From Lactobacillus sp. ESL0700 (lineage in GTDB: Bacteria > Bacillota > Bacilli > Lactobacillales > Lactobacillaceae), in the NCBI RefSeq assembly GCF_029392095.1, contig NZ_CP113930.1, positions 868,001 to 932,000 on the forward strand: 64,000 nt of DNA, in the 5' to 3' direction. Below, one piece after another: positions 19,027 through 29,230 of this stretch. How positions within the stretch are numbered: position 1 is the first letter of the stretch; each line of letters opens with the position of its first letter. Made by a program: the position numbers and the translations under genes. The notes beneath the pieces were generated by a model. That model saw only the letters and a program-made list of their open reading frames with translations, made no database searches and was not told where the DNA came from.

Positions 19027-19650
19027 ATGGAAATCATCAAGTCCAATCACTATTTAGTAAACACCGATATTGAATTATTAGGAAACTTATTTAATCAACT
19101 GCGAGCAAATGGCATCAGCGACTTAACGCAGGTGGAAGCCAAATTAGCGCAATTACAAATTGCCAGCTTTAATGACTTAGTTAAATATTTTTCGGGTTCC
19201 AATTGTGATCCGCAATTAGCAGTTGTTGGTGAAGAATTAATTGACCGTTTGCGGACTGCTGTTCCTGATCGCGAAGCTGTTTTGACTTCAAGTAATGAAG
19301 TTGGGACATATTTAGCTGACAAACTAGCTGGTCATAAGCAGGAAGAATTATGGGCAATTTATATCGATAACAGTAACCATATTATTGCCGAAAAGTGCTT
19401 GTTTAAGGGAACAATTGATAAGTCGGTTGCTCATCCGCGGGAGATTTTCCGCTGGGCTTTGATTTATGCGTGTGCAGGGATGTTTGTCGTTCATAATCAT
19501 CCTAGTGGTCATTTGACCCCGTCGCAGAGTGATCTTAAGCTAACCCGCATGCTTAAAGGGGCTGCGGATATGTTACAGATTGATTTTTTAGATCATTTTA
19601 TTGTTGGCAAAAACCAATTTTTAAGTATGCGCGAGCACGAATTGTTTTAA
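19027..19650 (+). CDS. radC: RadC family protein (JAB/MPN domain)
   Basis: A 207-residue protein. The JAMM metal motif is seen in FVVHNHPSGHLTPSQSD with the upstream conserved Glu, and the N-terminal helix-hairpin-helix part is present but short. Although named for DNA repair, family function remains unsettled. The ATG follows AAGGGAGTG. It lies between the valS-folC operon and mreB, a common arrangement in bacilli. Confidence 0.92.
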   Translation: MEIIKSNHYLVNTDIELLGNLFNQLRANGISDLTQVEAKLAQLQIASFNDLVKYFSGSNCDPQLAVVGEELIDRLRTAVPDREAVLTSSNEVGTYLADKLAGHKQEELWAIYIDNSNHIIAEKCLFKGTIDKSVAHPREIFRWALIYACAGMFVVHNHPSGHLTPSQSDLKLTRMLKGAADMLQIDFLDHFIVGKNQFLSMREHELF

Positions 19651-19696
19651 AATCGTCTTAAACTTGCTGCGGAATTCTTTTTTAAACAATGCTTTG

Positions 19697-19705
19697 TGCT
19701 ATAAT
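19697..19705 (+). promoter_or_regulatory. Extended -10 promoter of mreB
   Basis: TGCTATAAT again (TATAAT at 19700-19705) with a poor -35. mreB starts 43 bases downstream. Confidence 0.7.
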
Positions 19706-19747
19706 TATTCAAGATTTAAAGACTGCAATAATTAAGGAGAGATTTTC

Positions 19748-20752
19748 GTGTTTGGATTTGGAGCAAAAAATATTGGTATCGATTTAGGAACGGCCAATAC
19801 ACTTGTTTATATGGAAGGTAAGGGAATTGTCCTTAGAGAACCTTCTGTTGTAGCAAAGAATACCCGCACTGGTAAAGTAATCGCAGTTGGTTCAGAAGCC
19901 AGAGAAATGATTGGTAGAACACCTGCAACGATCGTTGCAATTCGGCCAATGAAAGACGGCGTAATTGCTGATTATGATACAACTGCATCAATGCTAAAGT
20001 ATTTTATTGATAAGACTGTTGGCAACTCGAAGCCATCGGCAATGATTTGTGTGCCATCAGGCGTCACTGAAGTAGAAAAGCGTGCGGTTATTGATGCTGC
20101 ACGTGTTGCCGGTTCTCGTGAAGCTTATGTTATTGAAGAACCATTTGCTGCAGCAATCGGTGCTGGTCTTCCAGTAATGGATCCAACTGGTTCAATGGTT
20201 GTTGATATTGGTGGTGGTACAACTGATGTTGCCACGATTTCACTTGGTGGGATTGTTTCATCAACTTCTATTCGTCAAGCTGGAGATAAGTTTAATTCCG
20301 CAATTGTTAATTACGTTCATTCTAACTTTAACTTGTTAATTGGAGAAAGAACTGCTGAGGATATTAAGATTCAGATTGGTTCTGCTTCAGTTGAAAAGGC
20401 AAAGGATATTGAATCCGTAAATATTCGCGGTCGTGACTTAGTAACTGGTTTGCCGAAGTCAGTTGATGTTAAGGCAGTTGATGTTGCTAAGGCAATTCAA
20501 GATGTCGTTCAAGATATTATTATTGCGATTAAAGAAACTTTAGAACAAACTTCTCCTGAAATTGCAGCCGATGTAATTGATCATGGTATTGTGTTAACTG
20601 GTGGTGGCGCTCTGCTTAAGAACCTTCCAGATGTTATTTCGGAAGCTACTAAGGTGCCAGTATTTATCGCACAGGACCCACTTGACTGTGTCGCAATTGG
20701 TACCGGTGAGTCACTTAAAAATATTGAATTAATGCGTAGAAGTCGCAAATAA
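19748..20752 (+). CDS. mreB: Rod-shape-determining actin homologue MreB
   Basis: A 334-residue actin-like ATPase forming membrane-bound filaments that organise lateral wall synthesis. The N-terminal [12 protein letters not shown] and the phosphate-2 motif [12 protein letters not shown] are clear, as is GGGALLKNL near the C terminus. It uses GTG, preceded by AAGGAGAG. A strong hairpin follows before mreC, so MreB may be made in excess of MreC and MreD. Confidence 0.97.
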   Translation: MFGFGAKNIGIDLGTANTLVYMEGKGIVLREPSVVAKNTRTGKVIAVGSEAREMIGRTPATIVAIRPMKDGVIADYDTTASMLKYFIDKTVGNSKPSAMICVPSGVTEVEKRAVIDAARVAGSREAYVIEEPFAAAIGAGLPVMDPTGSMVVDIGGGTTDVATISLGGIVSSTSIRQAGDKFNSAIVNYVHSNFNLLIGERTAEDIKIQIGSASVEKAKDIESVNIRGRDLVTGLPKSVDVKAVDVAKAIQDVVQDIIIAIKETLEQTSPEIAADVIDHGIVLTGGGALLKNLPDVISEATKVPVFIAQDPLDCVAIGTGESLKNIELMRRSRK

Positions 20753-20756
20753 TACT

Positions 20757-20788
20757 GAAGCCGGCTGTTTTTGCCGGCTTTTCTTTTA
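20757..20788 (+). terminator. Terminator or attenuator between mreB and mreC
   Basis: AAGCCGGC pairs perfectly with GCCGGCTT around TGTTTTT, followed by TTCTTTT. It lies 14 bases before the mreC start. Confidence 0.8.
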
Positions 20789-20801
20789 GGAACAATCCCA
20801 T

Positions 20802-21653
20802 ATGAAAAAATTTCTACAGAATAAAAAATTATTAACGGTGTGTGTTGTTATTATTGTCATTTTTTCTGTGTTGGGTACCAGTGTTCATTTGCGTAATAAA
20901 CGTAATACGCCGCTAATCATTCAGAGCTTAGGCAATGATGTTGTCGCAGTCGGCACAAGAGTCGTTGATTTTCCAATCAGTCTTGTGTCTGGTGGCCTCA
21001 GCAACGTTAATGAACTGCTGAATACACAGAATGAAAATAATTATTTAAAGAGCAAGGTAACTGATTTACAGCAAACCAAAGCTCGTAATGAAACTTTAGA
21101 AGCCGAAAACAAGCAATTAAAGTCAGCTTTAAAGATTAAGACAACACTGTCTGATTATGATCTAATTAGCGCATCAGTAATTTCACGTTCACCTGATAGT
21201 TGGACGGACTTATTGGTAATCAATAAGGGAACCACTTCTGGTTTACGCAAAAATATGGCCGTGATGAGCGGTGGTGGCGTTATTGGTAGGATTGTCGAAG
21301 TCAGTGCTGCATCATCTAAAGTTGAATTAATTACAACTAGCGATAAGGCTGCTAACCGGTTTGCAGTTGAAGCCACAGCGACTAATGGTAAGAAGGTTCA
21401 TGGAATTATTACTGTGATCGGTAATAGTACACTGGCATTTACACAAGCCCTTGATAGCAACAAGTTAAAGCAAGGAACGCAAATTTATACCAGCGGCATG
21501 GGTGGTAATTCGCCTAAAGGATTGCTTGTTGGCTCGATTGCGCGGACAACTCATGATTCCTTTGGCTTATCGGATTTAATTAAAATTAATCCAGCAGGTG
21601 AACTGAATGATCCATCTGTTGTAACAGTCATCAGGAGAAAGGTGGAAGACTAA
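20802..21653 (+). CDS. mreC: Rod-shape-determining protein MreC
   Basis: A 283-residue bitopic membrane protein linking MreB filaments to penicillin-binding proteins. One membrane helix (about 10-27), a short coiled coil (about 72-108) and the extracytoplasmic beta domain are visible. The ribosome site (AGGAAC) is weak. It overlaps mreD by one base (TAATG), so MreC and MreD are coupled. No separate promoter is evident after the mreB terminator. Confidence 0.95.
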   Translation: MKKFLQNKKLLTVCVVIIVIFSVLGTSVHLRNKRNTPLIIQSLGNDVVAVGTRVVDFPISLVSGGLSNVNELLNTQNENNYLKSKVTDLQQTKARNETLEAENKQLKSALKIKTTLSDYDLISASVISRSPDSWTDLLVINKGTTSGLRKNMAVMSGGGVIGRIVEVSAASSKVELITTSDKAANRFAVEATATNGKKVHGIITVIGNSTLAFTQALDSNKLKQGTQIYTSGMGGNSPKGLLVGSIARTTHDSFGLSDLIKINPAGELNDPSVVTVIRRKVED

Positions 21654-22186
21654 TGCGGTCTCTACGCAAGTTTATTTTGGCTTTTGCCTTATATGTTGCT
21701 TTAGTTCTTGATGGCAGTTTGGCACTTTTTTTGCATCAATTTATGGCGCTGGGAAATGCTGCTTGCTTAATTATGCCAATTGGGATGATGTTAATTGCCT
21801 TATTTGATGATTTAAATAATAAGGAGATCTGGTTGGCCATCGGAGCTGGCATTGTCGCTGATATTTATTTCTTCGGAATTATTGGTGCCTATGCGGTTAT
21901 TTTGCCAATCGTAACGTGGCTATTGCAGAAGTCAGCACGGTTTCTTCCAGAAGTATTCTGGGCAAGAATACTAGCTGTTTTACTGGCAGTTGTTATTGTG
22001 TGCTGTTATAACTGGTTAATCTTGAGCGTTGTTGGCGTAATTGCTGTTCCAATTAAGACAATGCTAGTTAGTTTATTGCCAACATTAGCTTGGTCGTTGG
22101 TCTTTGCAATTTTATCGTATCCAATTTGGGGGCGGCTAGCACGCAGTCATCCATTTATGGTTAACTTAGATAATTATCAACACTAA
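21653..22186 (+). CDS. mreD: Rod-shape-determining protein MreD
   Basis: A 177-residue integral membrane protein with five or six hydrophobic segments and few charged residues, as expected for MreD. It starts inside the mreC stop. The convergent small gene on the other strand shares its terminator. Confidence 0.92.
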   Translation: MRSLRKFILAFALYVALVLDGSLALFLHQFMALGNAACLIMPIGMMLIALFDDLNNKEIWLAIGAGIVADIYFFGIIGAYAVILPIVTWLLQKSARFLPEVFWARILAVLLAVVIVCCYNWLILSVVGVIAVPIKTMLVSLLPTLAWSLVFAILSYPIWGRLARSHPFMVNLDNYQH

Positions 22187-22219
22187 AAAAGCGTGAGAAT
22201 TTTCTCACGCTTTTATTTT
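22186..22219. terminator. Bidirectional terminator between mreD and the DUF4044 gene
   Basis: AAAAGCGTGAGAA and TTCTCACGCTTTT form a perfect stem with T runs on both strands. Confidence 0.9.
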
Positions 22220-22356
22220 TAACCAAATGTACCGTTGTTAACCAATACCATTGCTACTTGAGCAACAATTGCCGCTAAAGTAATGAATGCCATCAGCCAT
22301 GCCATCACGATAGTTAACTTTTGAAATCCTGATTTCTTTTTCTTTCTCCGTGCCAT
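22219..22356 (-). CDS. Small membrane protein, DUF4044 family
   Basis: A 45-residue protein starting MARRKKKKSGFQKL at ATG 22354-22356 with GAGGTCAATTA upstream; a longer in-frame start at 22410 has no ribosome site. A very basic N terminus precedes one membrane helix (about 15-38). It fits the short DUF4044 family of lactic acid bacteria. Function is unknown; position between mreD and mraZ is the only hint. Confidence 0.75.
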   Translation of the reverse strand: MARRKKKKSGFQKLTIVMAWLMAFITLAAIVAQVAMVLVNNGTFG

Positions 22357-22448
22357 TAATTGACCTCCTCGTTTGAACAATATTTTATTCTTATTAGGAG
22401 TTTTTTTCAATTGCGTAGTAAGATAAAATAAGTAATGGAGGAATTATC

Positions 22449-22775
22449 ATGCTATTTGTCTTTTTATTGCCACTTGTTGGCCTCGTCTTAGCGTTTTTGC
22501 TCACTAAATTTTGGCCAAAGGCAAAGTTTTGTGGTTATGACGTCTTGCCATTCTTTTTAATCTGGGCTTGTTACTTAATCACAGACATTGAAAGAAGACC
22601 TAGTTTTTTGCCTTATGGCTTCTTTGTCTTCTTCTTCTTAGTAATTATCGTTGCTGTCAGTGATGCAATCAAAAATAAAAATATTTCGCTTGGAAAAACA
22701 TTGTATCGGCTGTGGAACTATTTAACAGTTTGTTCTATTTTTTGGTACATCGGCTTATTGGTGATGATGATCTAA
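22449..22775 (+). CDS. Membrane protein, DUF3397 family
   Basis: A 108-residue protein with about four hydrophobic helices, starting at ATG 22449 after TGGAGGAATTATC. The gene sits just before mraZ, as DUF3397 genes do in other lactobacilli. Function unknown. A terminator separates it from the dcw cluster. Confidence 0.8.
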   Translation: MLFVFLLPLVGLVLAFLLTKFWPKAKFCGYDVLPFFLIWACYLITDIERRPSFLPYGFFVFFFLVIIVAVSDAIKNKNISLGKTLYRLWNYLTVCSIFWYIGLLVMMI

Positions 22776-22808
22776 TTCCCACTATTTTTATAAAATAATT
22801 TGTCAAGA

Positions 22809-22848
22809 AAAAGGCTAAAATTCAACTGAATTTGGCCTTTTTTTACTT
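22809..22848 (+). terminator. Intrinsic terminator after the DUF3397 gene
   Basis: AAAGGCTAAAATTC and GAATTTGGCCTTT pair with one bulge and one G-U around AACT, followed by a T run. Confidence 0.75.
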
Positions 22849-22890
22849 AAAAATAATTTAATCGTTAAATAACATACCTTTTTTAGGGAA

Positions 22891-22923
22891 ACTGTGGTAG
22901 AAAGTGGTGAAATGTGGTAAATT
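22891..22923 (+). promoter_or_regulatory. MraZ operator repeats overlapping the dcw promoter
   Basis: GTGGT occurs at 22894, 22904 and 22914, exactly 10 bp apart, in the form TGTGGTAGAA, AGTGGTGAAA, TGTGGTAAAT. MraZ proteins are known to bind such direct repeats in front of their own gene. The last repeat runs into an extended -10-like TGGTAAATT (22915-22923), so bound MraZ would cover the promoter. Confidence 0.8.
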
Positions 22924-22946
22924 ATTCATTGGAAGGGGGCTAAACC

Positions 22947-23378
22947 ATGTTCATGGGCGAATATCACCACAATCTTGACAGCAAAGGGCGGTTAATTATC
23001 CCTGCTCGTTTGCGAGAACAGATTGGTGATAAGATGGTATTCACCCGCGGAATGGAAGGCTGTATTTTCGGCTATACCACCGAGGCATGGCAGAAAATTG
23101 AAGCCAAGTTAGCGCAACTTCCGTTGACTAAGAGAAACGCGCGTAGTTTTACGCGTTTGTTTTACTCTGGTGCGATGGAATGCGAATTCGACAAGCAGGG
23201 GCGCGTCAATCTGACCACAACATTGAAGAAGCATGCTAACCTGACAAAAGAATGTGTCATTATTGGCGTTTCCGACCGAATTGAAATTTGGGCTAAGGAA
23301 CGCTGGGAGAGCTTCAGTGATGAAGCAAACGAAAACTATGATGACATTGCCGAAGATTTGGACGATATTGAACTATAA
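22947..23378 (+). CDS. mraZ: Transcriptional regulator MraZ
   Basis: A 143-residue ring-forming DNA-binding protein with two AbrB-like domains (MGEYHHNLDSKGRLIIPARLRE, and the second around the conserved FDKQGRVNLT). GGAAGGGGGC precedes the ATG. It heads the dcw cluster, just downstream of the repeat operator, so negative autoregulation of the cluster is expected. Confidence 0.95.
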   Translation: MFMGEYHHNLDSKGRLIIPARLREQIGDKMVFTRGMEGCIFGYTTEAWQKIEAKLAQLPLTKRNARSFTRLFYSGAMECEFDKQGRVNLTTTLKKHANLTKECVIIGVSDRIEIWAKERWESFSDEANENYDDIAEDLDDIEL

Positions 23379-23381
23379 ATT

Positions 23382-24329
23382 ATGGAATTCAAACACACCA
23401 GTGTACTCTTACACGAAACAATAGATAATTTAAAACCAAAAAACGATGGTCTATACGTAGATGCTACTTTTGGCGGTGGTGGACACGCAAGATATTTGTT
23501 AAGTAAGCTTGAACGAGGAACATTGATTGGTTTTGACCAGGATGAATACGCGATAAAATCGGCTAAGTTAAACTTTGCTGATTTATTGCAGGCTGACAGT
23601 AATCCTAAGTTGGAGTTGGTTCACGACAATTTTAGTCATTTGCAAAAGAATCTGGTTGAGCTAGGTTACACAGATGGTATTGACGGAATTTACTACGATT
23701 TAGGCGTTTCTTCACCCCAGTTTGATCAAGCAGGACGCGGCTTTTCATACCGCTTTGATGCTCGCTTAGACATGAGGATGGATCAAAGCCAGACTCTTGA
23801 TGCTTATCAATTAGTGAACAACTCAAGTCAAAAAGACTTGGCAGCTATTTTGTACAAATATGGCGATGAAAAGTTTTCACGCCAAATTGCCCGCAAAATC
23901 GTTGAAAGGAGGCAGATTAAGCCAGTTGAAACGACATTTGAACTGGTTGATCTGATTAAGGAAGCAATTCCTGCATATGCAAGACGAACGGGAGGACATC
24001 CGGCGAAGAAGACTTTTCAGGCACTGCGAGTGGCTGTTAATCATGAGCTTGATGTCCTCAGAGAATCTCTTGAGGAAGCTATCGAACTTTTACGACCTAA
24101 TGGTAGAATCAGCGTGATTACCTTTCAATCTGACGAAGACAAGATTGTTAAGAATATCTTCAAAAAGTATTCTGAGGTTGAGGTGCCACGCGGGATGCCA
24201 ATGATACCAGACAGTATGAAGCCAACGCTTCGTTTGGTTAATCGTAAACCGATCGTTGCTTCTGATGAGGAGCTAGATAACAATAATCGCTCACACAGTG
24301 CAAAATTGCGAGTTGCGGAAAAATTGTAA
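23382..24329 (+). CDS. rsmH: 16S rRNA (cytosine-1402-N4) methyltransferase RsmH
   Basis: A 315-residue SAM-dependent enzyme that methylates the ribosomal P site. The family start [16 protein letters not shown] motif [11 protein letters not shown], and [11 protein letters not shown] are present. It begins three bases after mraZ. Normal length. Confidence 0.96.
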   Translation: MEFKHTSVLLHETIDNLKPKNDGLYVDATFGGGGHARYLLSKLERGTLIGFDQDEYAIKSAKLNFADLLQADSNPKLELVHDNFSHLQKNLVELGYTDGIDGIYYDLGVSSPQFDQAGRGFSYRFDARLDMRMDQSQTLDAYQLVNNSSQKDLAAILYKYGDEKFSRQIARKIVERRQIKPVETTFELVDLIKEAIPAYARRTGGHPAKKTFQALRVAVNHELDVLRESLEEAIELLRPNGRISVITFQSDEDKIVKNIFKKYSEVEVPRGMPMIPDSMKPTLRLVNRKPIVASDEELDNNNRSHSAKLRVAEKL

Positions 24330-24341
24330 AGAGGAAAAAAG

Positions 24342-24704
24342 ATGGCTGATAATTTAGCGAGAAAAATAGAGTTTAATCCTAATAAGCAAACGGAAACAGA
24401 AACTCATCAGCGATTGGTTCTTGACCATCGCCGCGTTACTTGGTCTGCTTTCGAAAAATCTTTGCTTGTATTGGGAGCCTTAATAACTTTGGGCTTGATG
24501 ACCCTGTTAGTTTCTTCTAGTATTTCTGCTACTTCAGCTCAACATGAACTCACCAACGTGGAACAGTCTGTTGCTAAAAAACAGAGTCAAGTTAGTGACT
24601 TACATCAAGAAATAGGTGAGTTAACCTCAAGTGCACGCATGAATAAGATTGCTCGCAGCAAGGGGTTAACTTTGATTGAAAAGAATATTAGGACTATTCA
24701 CTAA
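24342..24704 (+). CDS. ftsL: Cell division protein FtsL
   Basis: A 120-residue bitopic protein: basic/polar N terminus, a membrane helix (about 41-61), then an extracytoplasmic coiled coil (about 66-100). It forms a complex with DivIB and DivIC. Sequence conservation is low in this family, so the call rests on architecture and position between rsmH and the division PBP. It overlaps the next gene by one base (TAATG). Confidence 0.88.
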   Translation: MADNLARKIEFNPNKQTETETHQRLVLDHRRVTWSAFEKSLLVLGALITLGLMTLLVSSSISATSAQHELTNVEQSVAKKQSQVSDLHQEIGELTSSARMNKIARSKGLTLIEKNIRTIH

Positions 24705-26869
24705 TGAAAAAACGCATTAGTAATTTAAAAACACAAAAATCCAAAGCACACAGCTACCGCTTCACAGTAGGGAGATTTCTCCAAGTAGCTGTAGCTTTGG
24801 TTTTTCTTGTATTTACAGGTAGATTTTTATATATTGGTATCTCTCAGAAGGTTAGTGGTGAGAATTTAAGCCAGCGCACAGAGCAACTTTATAAGCGCAA
24901 TGAGGTGCTGAAGGCTAATCGTGGGACAATTTATGACCGTAACGGCTTGGCAGTTGCTCAAGACTCACATTTATATACTGTGTATGCTATCTTGGATAAG
25001 TCGTCGATTAATTATCACAATAAACCTGAATACGTAGTTAATAAAGAAGAAACCGCTGAGAAATTAGCAAAGGTCTTACCGCTTTCAGCAGATAAAATTT
25101 TGCACTACTTAAATCCTGCTCGTACAGCTTTTCAAGTACAATTTGGAGCTGCTGGCAGTAATTTAACTAAAGAAGAAAAAAGTAAAATTGAGCAGATGAA
25201 GTTGCCGGGAATTAAATTCTTTGAAACACCCGCACGATTATACCCGAACGGCAATTTTGCCTCACATATTGTTGGGCTTGCCACCCCTGAATATAATAAG
25301 AAAACAAACTCGGAAAACTTGACGGGTACAATGGGATTAGAAGCTTGGTATGACAAGCTTTTGACGGGTAAAGATGGCTACCGTATTTCATCAGTTGATG
25401 CATCTAACTATCAAACGCCTAACAGCACCCAGGATTATCAAGCACCAAGAAATGGTGATAACCTTTATCTAACAATTGATTCGCAGTTGCAAGATTATTT
25501 GGAAAATCGGTTAACCTATGTGCAAAAGACCTATAATCCGGTTTCGATGACAGCGGTTGTTGAAGATATGAAAACGGGTAAGGTGCTGGCAGCGTCTCAG
25601 AGACCGACGTTTAATCCGCAGACTAAAAAGGGAATGTCCAAGTCGTATCGGGATATTTTAGTTCAGGATGTCTATGAACCCGGCTCGGTTTTCAAAGTTT
25701 TAACTTTGTCGGCTTCAGTTAATAGTGGTAATTTTCATCCGAATCAATATTATAATTCTGGCTCGGTCACTGTTAGTGGCTCGACAATCCACGACTGGCA
25801 GACTTCTGGTTGGGGCAGTATTCCGTTTTCTCAGGCTTTCCCGCGTTCAAGTAATACCGGTTTTGTTCATATTGAACAGCAGATGGGGGCTAAGACTTGG
25901 CGTAAATACTTGCGCAAGTTTCATATTGGTAAAAAAACTGGCGTCACTTTGCCAGGTGAGCAGGTGGGACTGCTAGCTTTCAAGTCGCCGATTGATCAGG
26001 CGGTAACGAGTTTTGGTCAGGGTGTTAACGTTAATGTTATGCAAATGATGCAGGCGTTTAGCAGCTTGGCCAATGATGGTCAAATGGTCAAGCCGCAGTT
26101 TGTTGAAAAAATAACAGATCCCGATGGCAAAACAATTACTGGCTATCAAATTAAAAATGTTGGCCAGCCGGTATATTCTGCAGCGACAGCGCAAACTGTT
26201 TTAGCTAATATGCGGCGCGTCTTGAATAAGCGCATTGGTACGGGTTATGCCTATAAGATGAGCAACGCAAGCATTGCCGTCAAAACGGGAACGGCCCAGA
26301 TTGCCAACCCTAAAGGCGGTGGCTACTTAAAAGGAGACAGCAACTATGTCTTTTCAGTGGTTGGTGTAACTCCAGCTAAGCACCCGCGTTACTGCATTTA
26401 CATCACAATGAAGCAGCCACGGCGAATGGTGAAGCCAGCAGAAACTATTCTGTCGTCAATTTTCAAGCCAATGATGAGACAAACCATTTTAATGGCGAAA
26501 AACGCTCAGGACGATTCCACGGTAGTTAAAGTTCCAAATTTAAAGGGTCTGACTTATTCTGCTGCTGAGCAAAAAGTGCAGCAGATTGGGTTACGCATTG
26601 TTAAGATTGGCACAGGAAGTAAAATTATCTCTCAGTCGTATGCTAAGGGACAAAAAGAGCAGTCTGGTAAGCGAATGTTTGTTTTGACTTCTGGTAAGAT
26701 TATCTGCCCAGATATGAAAAACTGGACGCTGGATGACCTGCATCAATTTGCAGACCTAACTGGTGTTAAGCTGAAAGTTGTCGGCAGCGGCGTCGTCAAG
26801 CAGCAAAGCATTCCACCGAAGACCAAACTTAAGTCAAAGACCAAAATTGTAATTAATTTAAAGGAGTAA
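24704..26869 (+). CDS. ftsI: Division-specific penicillin-binding protein 2B with PASTA domains
   Basis: A 721-residue septal transpeptidase. One N-terminal membrane helix, a dimerisation domain, then the transpeptidase with SVFK (active Ser about 325), SSN (about 381) and KTGTAQ (about 526). Two C-terminal PASTA domains begin at [10 protein letters not shown]. It partners with FtsW (55567). Normal length for the lactobacillus form. Confidence 0.95.
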   Translation: MKKRISNLKTQKSKAHSYRFTVGRFLQVAVALVFLVFTGRFLYIGISQKVSGENLSQRTEQLYKRNEVLKANRGTIYDRNGLAVAQDSHLYTVYAILDKSSINYHNKPEYVVNKEETAEKLAKVLPLSADKILHYLNPARTAFQVQFGAAGSNLTKEEKSKIEQMKLPGIKFFETPARLYPNGNFASHIVGLATPEYNKKTNSENLTGTMGLEAWYDKLLTGKDGYRISSVDASNYQTPNSTQDYQAPRNGDNLYLTIDSQLQDYLENRLTYVQKTYNPVSMTAVVEDMKTGKVLAASQRPTFNPQTKKGMSKSYRDILVQDVYEPGSVFKVLTLSASVNSGNFHPNQYYNSGSVTVSGSTIHDWQTSGWGSIPFSQAFPRSSNTGFVHIEQQMGAKTWRKYLRKFHIGKKTGVTLPGEQVGLLAFKSPIDQAVTSFGQGVNVNVMQMMQAFSSLANDGQMVKPQFVEKITDPDGKTITGYQIKNVGQPVYSAATAQTVLANMRRVLNKRIGTGYAYKMSNASIAVKTGTAQIANPKGGGYLKGDSNYVFSVVGVTPAKHPRYCIYITMKQPRRMVKPAETILSSIFKPMMRQTILMAKNAQDDSTVVKVPNLKGLTYSAAEQKVQQIGLRIVKIGTGSKIISQSYAKGQKEQSGKRMFVLTSGKIICPDMKNWTLDDLHQFADLTGVKLKVVGSGVVKQQSIPPKTKLKSKTKIVINLKE

Positions 26870-26876
26870 ACACAAT

Positions 26877-27839
26877 ATGCTCATTATTAGCATCATTGCA
26901 TTAGTTAGTTCATTAGTTTTAACGGCAATCTTTTTGCCGTGGATGATTATTTTTATGCGGTCACATCACGAGGGCCAAGAAATTCGTGATGAAGGACCTA
27001 AATGGCACCAGAAAAAGTCTGGTACACCAACAATGGGTGGTGTTGTTTTCGTTTTAGCAGCAGCGATTTCTTCTGTATGGGTTTCTGCTTGGCAGCATAA
27101 TATTAACAAAACCATTTGGATTTTGGTGATTAGTCTTCTGGGATACGGGATTATCGGTTTTCTGGATGATGGGATTAAACTCTTTTATAAGCGGAATTTA
27201 GGTTTACGAGCTTGGCAAAAATTATTACTACAGATTTTGATTGCGGTAGCGATTGTCGGGATTGCAATCACTGATAATTTCAAATTTAATCTGTATATTC
27301 CATTCTTTGGCGTAATTAGTAGTGTGATTTTGTTTACACTATTTGTCATTTTTTGGTTAGTTGGGTTTTCAAATGCAGTTAACCTTTCAGATGGTCTTGA
27401 TGGCCTAGCAACAGGCCTTTCAATTGTCGCCTACGGCACATATGCTTATTTAGCTTTTAAGCAAAATAACTTTGCCATTTTAATTTTTTGTATGAGCGTG
27501 ATTGGCGGCTTAATTTCGTTCTTCATTTTTAATCATAAGCCTGCTAAAATCTTTATGGGTGATGCTGGGTCACTTGCTTTAGGTGGGGGACTTGCAGCTG
27601 TCAGCGTCTTCTTAAATCGACCATGGTCACTGCTTTTAGTCGGTATTGTGTTTGTGTGTGAAACTGCAAGTGTTATTTTACAAGTGATTTCATTTCAAAC
27701 GACTGGCAAGCGGATTTTTAAGATGACACCAATTCACCATCATTTTGAAATGTTGGGCTGGTCAGAATGGAAGGTTGATATTGTCTTCTGGTTAGTTGGA
27801 TTGATTGGTAGTATGTTGTATTTAGTAATCTGGGGTTAA
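26877..27839 (+). CDS. mraY: Phospho-N-acetylmuramoyl-pentapeptide transferase MraY
   Basis: A 320-residue polytopic enzyme that moves phospho-MurNAc-pentapeptide to undecaprenyl phosphate (lipid I). The motifs [33 protein letters not shown] and PIHHHFE are all present. AAAGGAG precedes the ATG. No murE lies between it and the PBP, unlike B. subtilis. Confidence 0.97.
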   Translation: MLIISIIALVSSLVLTAIFLPWMIIFMRSHHEGQEIRDEGPKWHQKKSGTPTMGGVVFVLAAAISSVWVSAWQHNINKTIWILVISLLGYGIIGFLDDGIKLFYKRNLGLRAWQKLLLQILIAVAIVGIAITDNFKFNLYIPFFGVISSVILFTLFVIFWLVGFSNAVNLSDGLDGLATGLSIVAYGTYAYLAFKQNNFAILIFCMSVIGGLISFFIFNHKPAKIFMGDAGSLALGGGLAAVSVFLNRPWSLLLVGIVFVCETASVILQVISFQTTGKRIFKMTPIHHHFEMLGWSEWKVDIVFWLVGLIGSMLYLVIWG

Positions 27840-27849
27840 GATAGTAAAA

Positions 27850-29229
27850 ATGAAACAGATTGACACTTATAAGAATAAGAACATTTTGGTTTTAGGGCTG
27901 GGAAAGAGCGGTTTTGCAGTAAGTACGTTATTGCTTAAACTTGGTGCAAAGCTGACCTTGAATGATAAGGCTGATTTAACGCAAAATGAACACGCACAAG
28001 AATTGGAGAAGATGGGGGTTCGCGTGATTGGCGGGTACCATCCAACCGAATTATTTGACCAAGAACATTTTGATTATTTGGTTAAAAATCCGGGTATTCC
28101 TTACGAAAATCCAATGGTGCAAAAGGCAACTGAATTAGAAGTTCCAATTATTACGGAGCCGGAAATTGCATTGAGCGTTAGTGAGGCGCCATATGTTTGC
28201 GTTACTGGATCAAATGGTAAAACAACAACTGTGATGTTAACGCAGCAAATTTTGGACAATCATTTGGCTAAAAATGGTCACCATGCCTATGCTGTAGGTA
28301 ATATTGGTGTTCCGATTTCTGAAGTAGTTACTAAGGCAACTAAGGATGATATTCTTGTAGTTGAAATTTCTAGTTTCCAACTGCTAGGAGTAACCGATAT
28401 TAATCCGCGTGTGGCAGCAATCGTTGATATTTATCACAATGTTCATATTGATTATCATAAAACTTTTGCCAATTATGTTAACGCCAAGTTGAACGTGACA
28501 CGAACTCAATCTGCAGATAATTACTTTATTGCTAACTTGGATCAAAAAGATATTTTGGCTCAAGAACAAGCTGCTACAAAAGCTCAAATTCAAACGTTCT
28601 CAGAGACCGACCGGACTGCCGACTACTTTATTGCGGATGGCTATTTGCAAAGTCAATCAGAAAAGATTATTAAAACTAGTGCAATGAAATTGCCGGGAGT
28701 TCACAATCAACAAAATGCCTTAGTTGCAATTGCGATTAGCAAGTTGATGGGAGCAGATGACGAAGACATTCAAGCGGTTCTGACTACTTTTACTGGTGCC
28801 AAGCATCGTTTGCAATATGTGATGACTCTTGATGACCGTAAAATTTACAATGATTCCAAGTCAACTAATATTGAAGCAGCAACGGTAGCAATTCCATCAT
28901 TTACTGAGCCTGAAGTCTTAATTGCTGGTGGTCTTGACCGCGGTTTTACCTTTGATTCTTTAGTGCCGCTATTTAAAAAGCATGTTAAAGCAATCGTGCT
29001 CTATGGCGAAACACGCTACTTATTGGCTGATGCAGCTCGTAAAGCTGGAATTAAGCAAATCGTAATTGAGAACACCTTGCAAGAAGCAGTTCCTAAGGCA
29101 TATGAACTGACTGCTGCTGGCGATGTTTTGTTGTTTTCACCTGCATGTGCTTCATGGGATCAGTTTAAGACCTTTGAAGACCGTGGTGATTACTTTGTAA
29201 AGTTTGTTAAGGATTTAAAGACAAAATAA
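27850..29229 (+). CDS. murD: UDP-N-acetylmuramoyl-L-alanine:D-glutamate ligase
   Basis: A 459-residue cytoplasmic ATP-dependent ligase that adds D-Glu to the wall precursor. The N-terminal Rossmann motif VLGLGKSGFA, ATP loop VTGSNGKTTT, and DSKSTN are seen. It ends one base before murG. Confidence 0.97.
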   Translation: MKQIDTYKNKNILVLGLGKSGFAVSTLLLKLGAKLTLNDKADLTQNEHAQELEKMGVRVIGGYHPTELFDQEHFDYLVKNPGIPYENPMVQKATELEVPIITEPEIALSVSEAPYVCVTGSNGKTTTVMLTQQILDNHLAKNGHHAYAVGNIGVPISEVVTKATKDDILVVEISSFQLLGVTDINPRVAAIVDIYHNVHIDYHKTFANYVNAKLNVTRTQSADNYFIANLDQKDILAQEQAATKAQIQTFSETDRTADYFIADGYLQSQSEKIIKTSAMKLPGVHNQQNALVAIAISKLMGADDEDIQAVLTTFTGAKHRLQYVMTLDDRKIYNDSKSTNIEAATVAIPSFTEPEVLIAGGLDRGFTFDSLVPLFKKHVKAIVLYGETRYLLADAARKAGIKQIVIENTLQEAVPKAYELTAAGDVLLFSPACASWDQFKTFEDRGDYFVKFVKDLKTK

Positions 29230-29230
29230 A

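Noticed and set aside
19027..19650. radC as a marker of a genomic island.
   Set aside because: It sits in the usual conserved place between folC and mreB, and no island features surround it.
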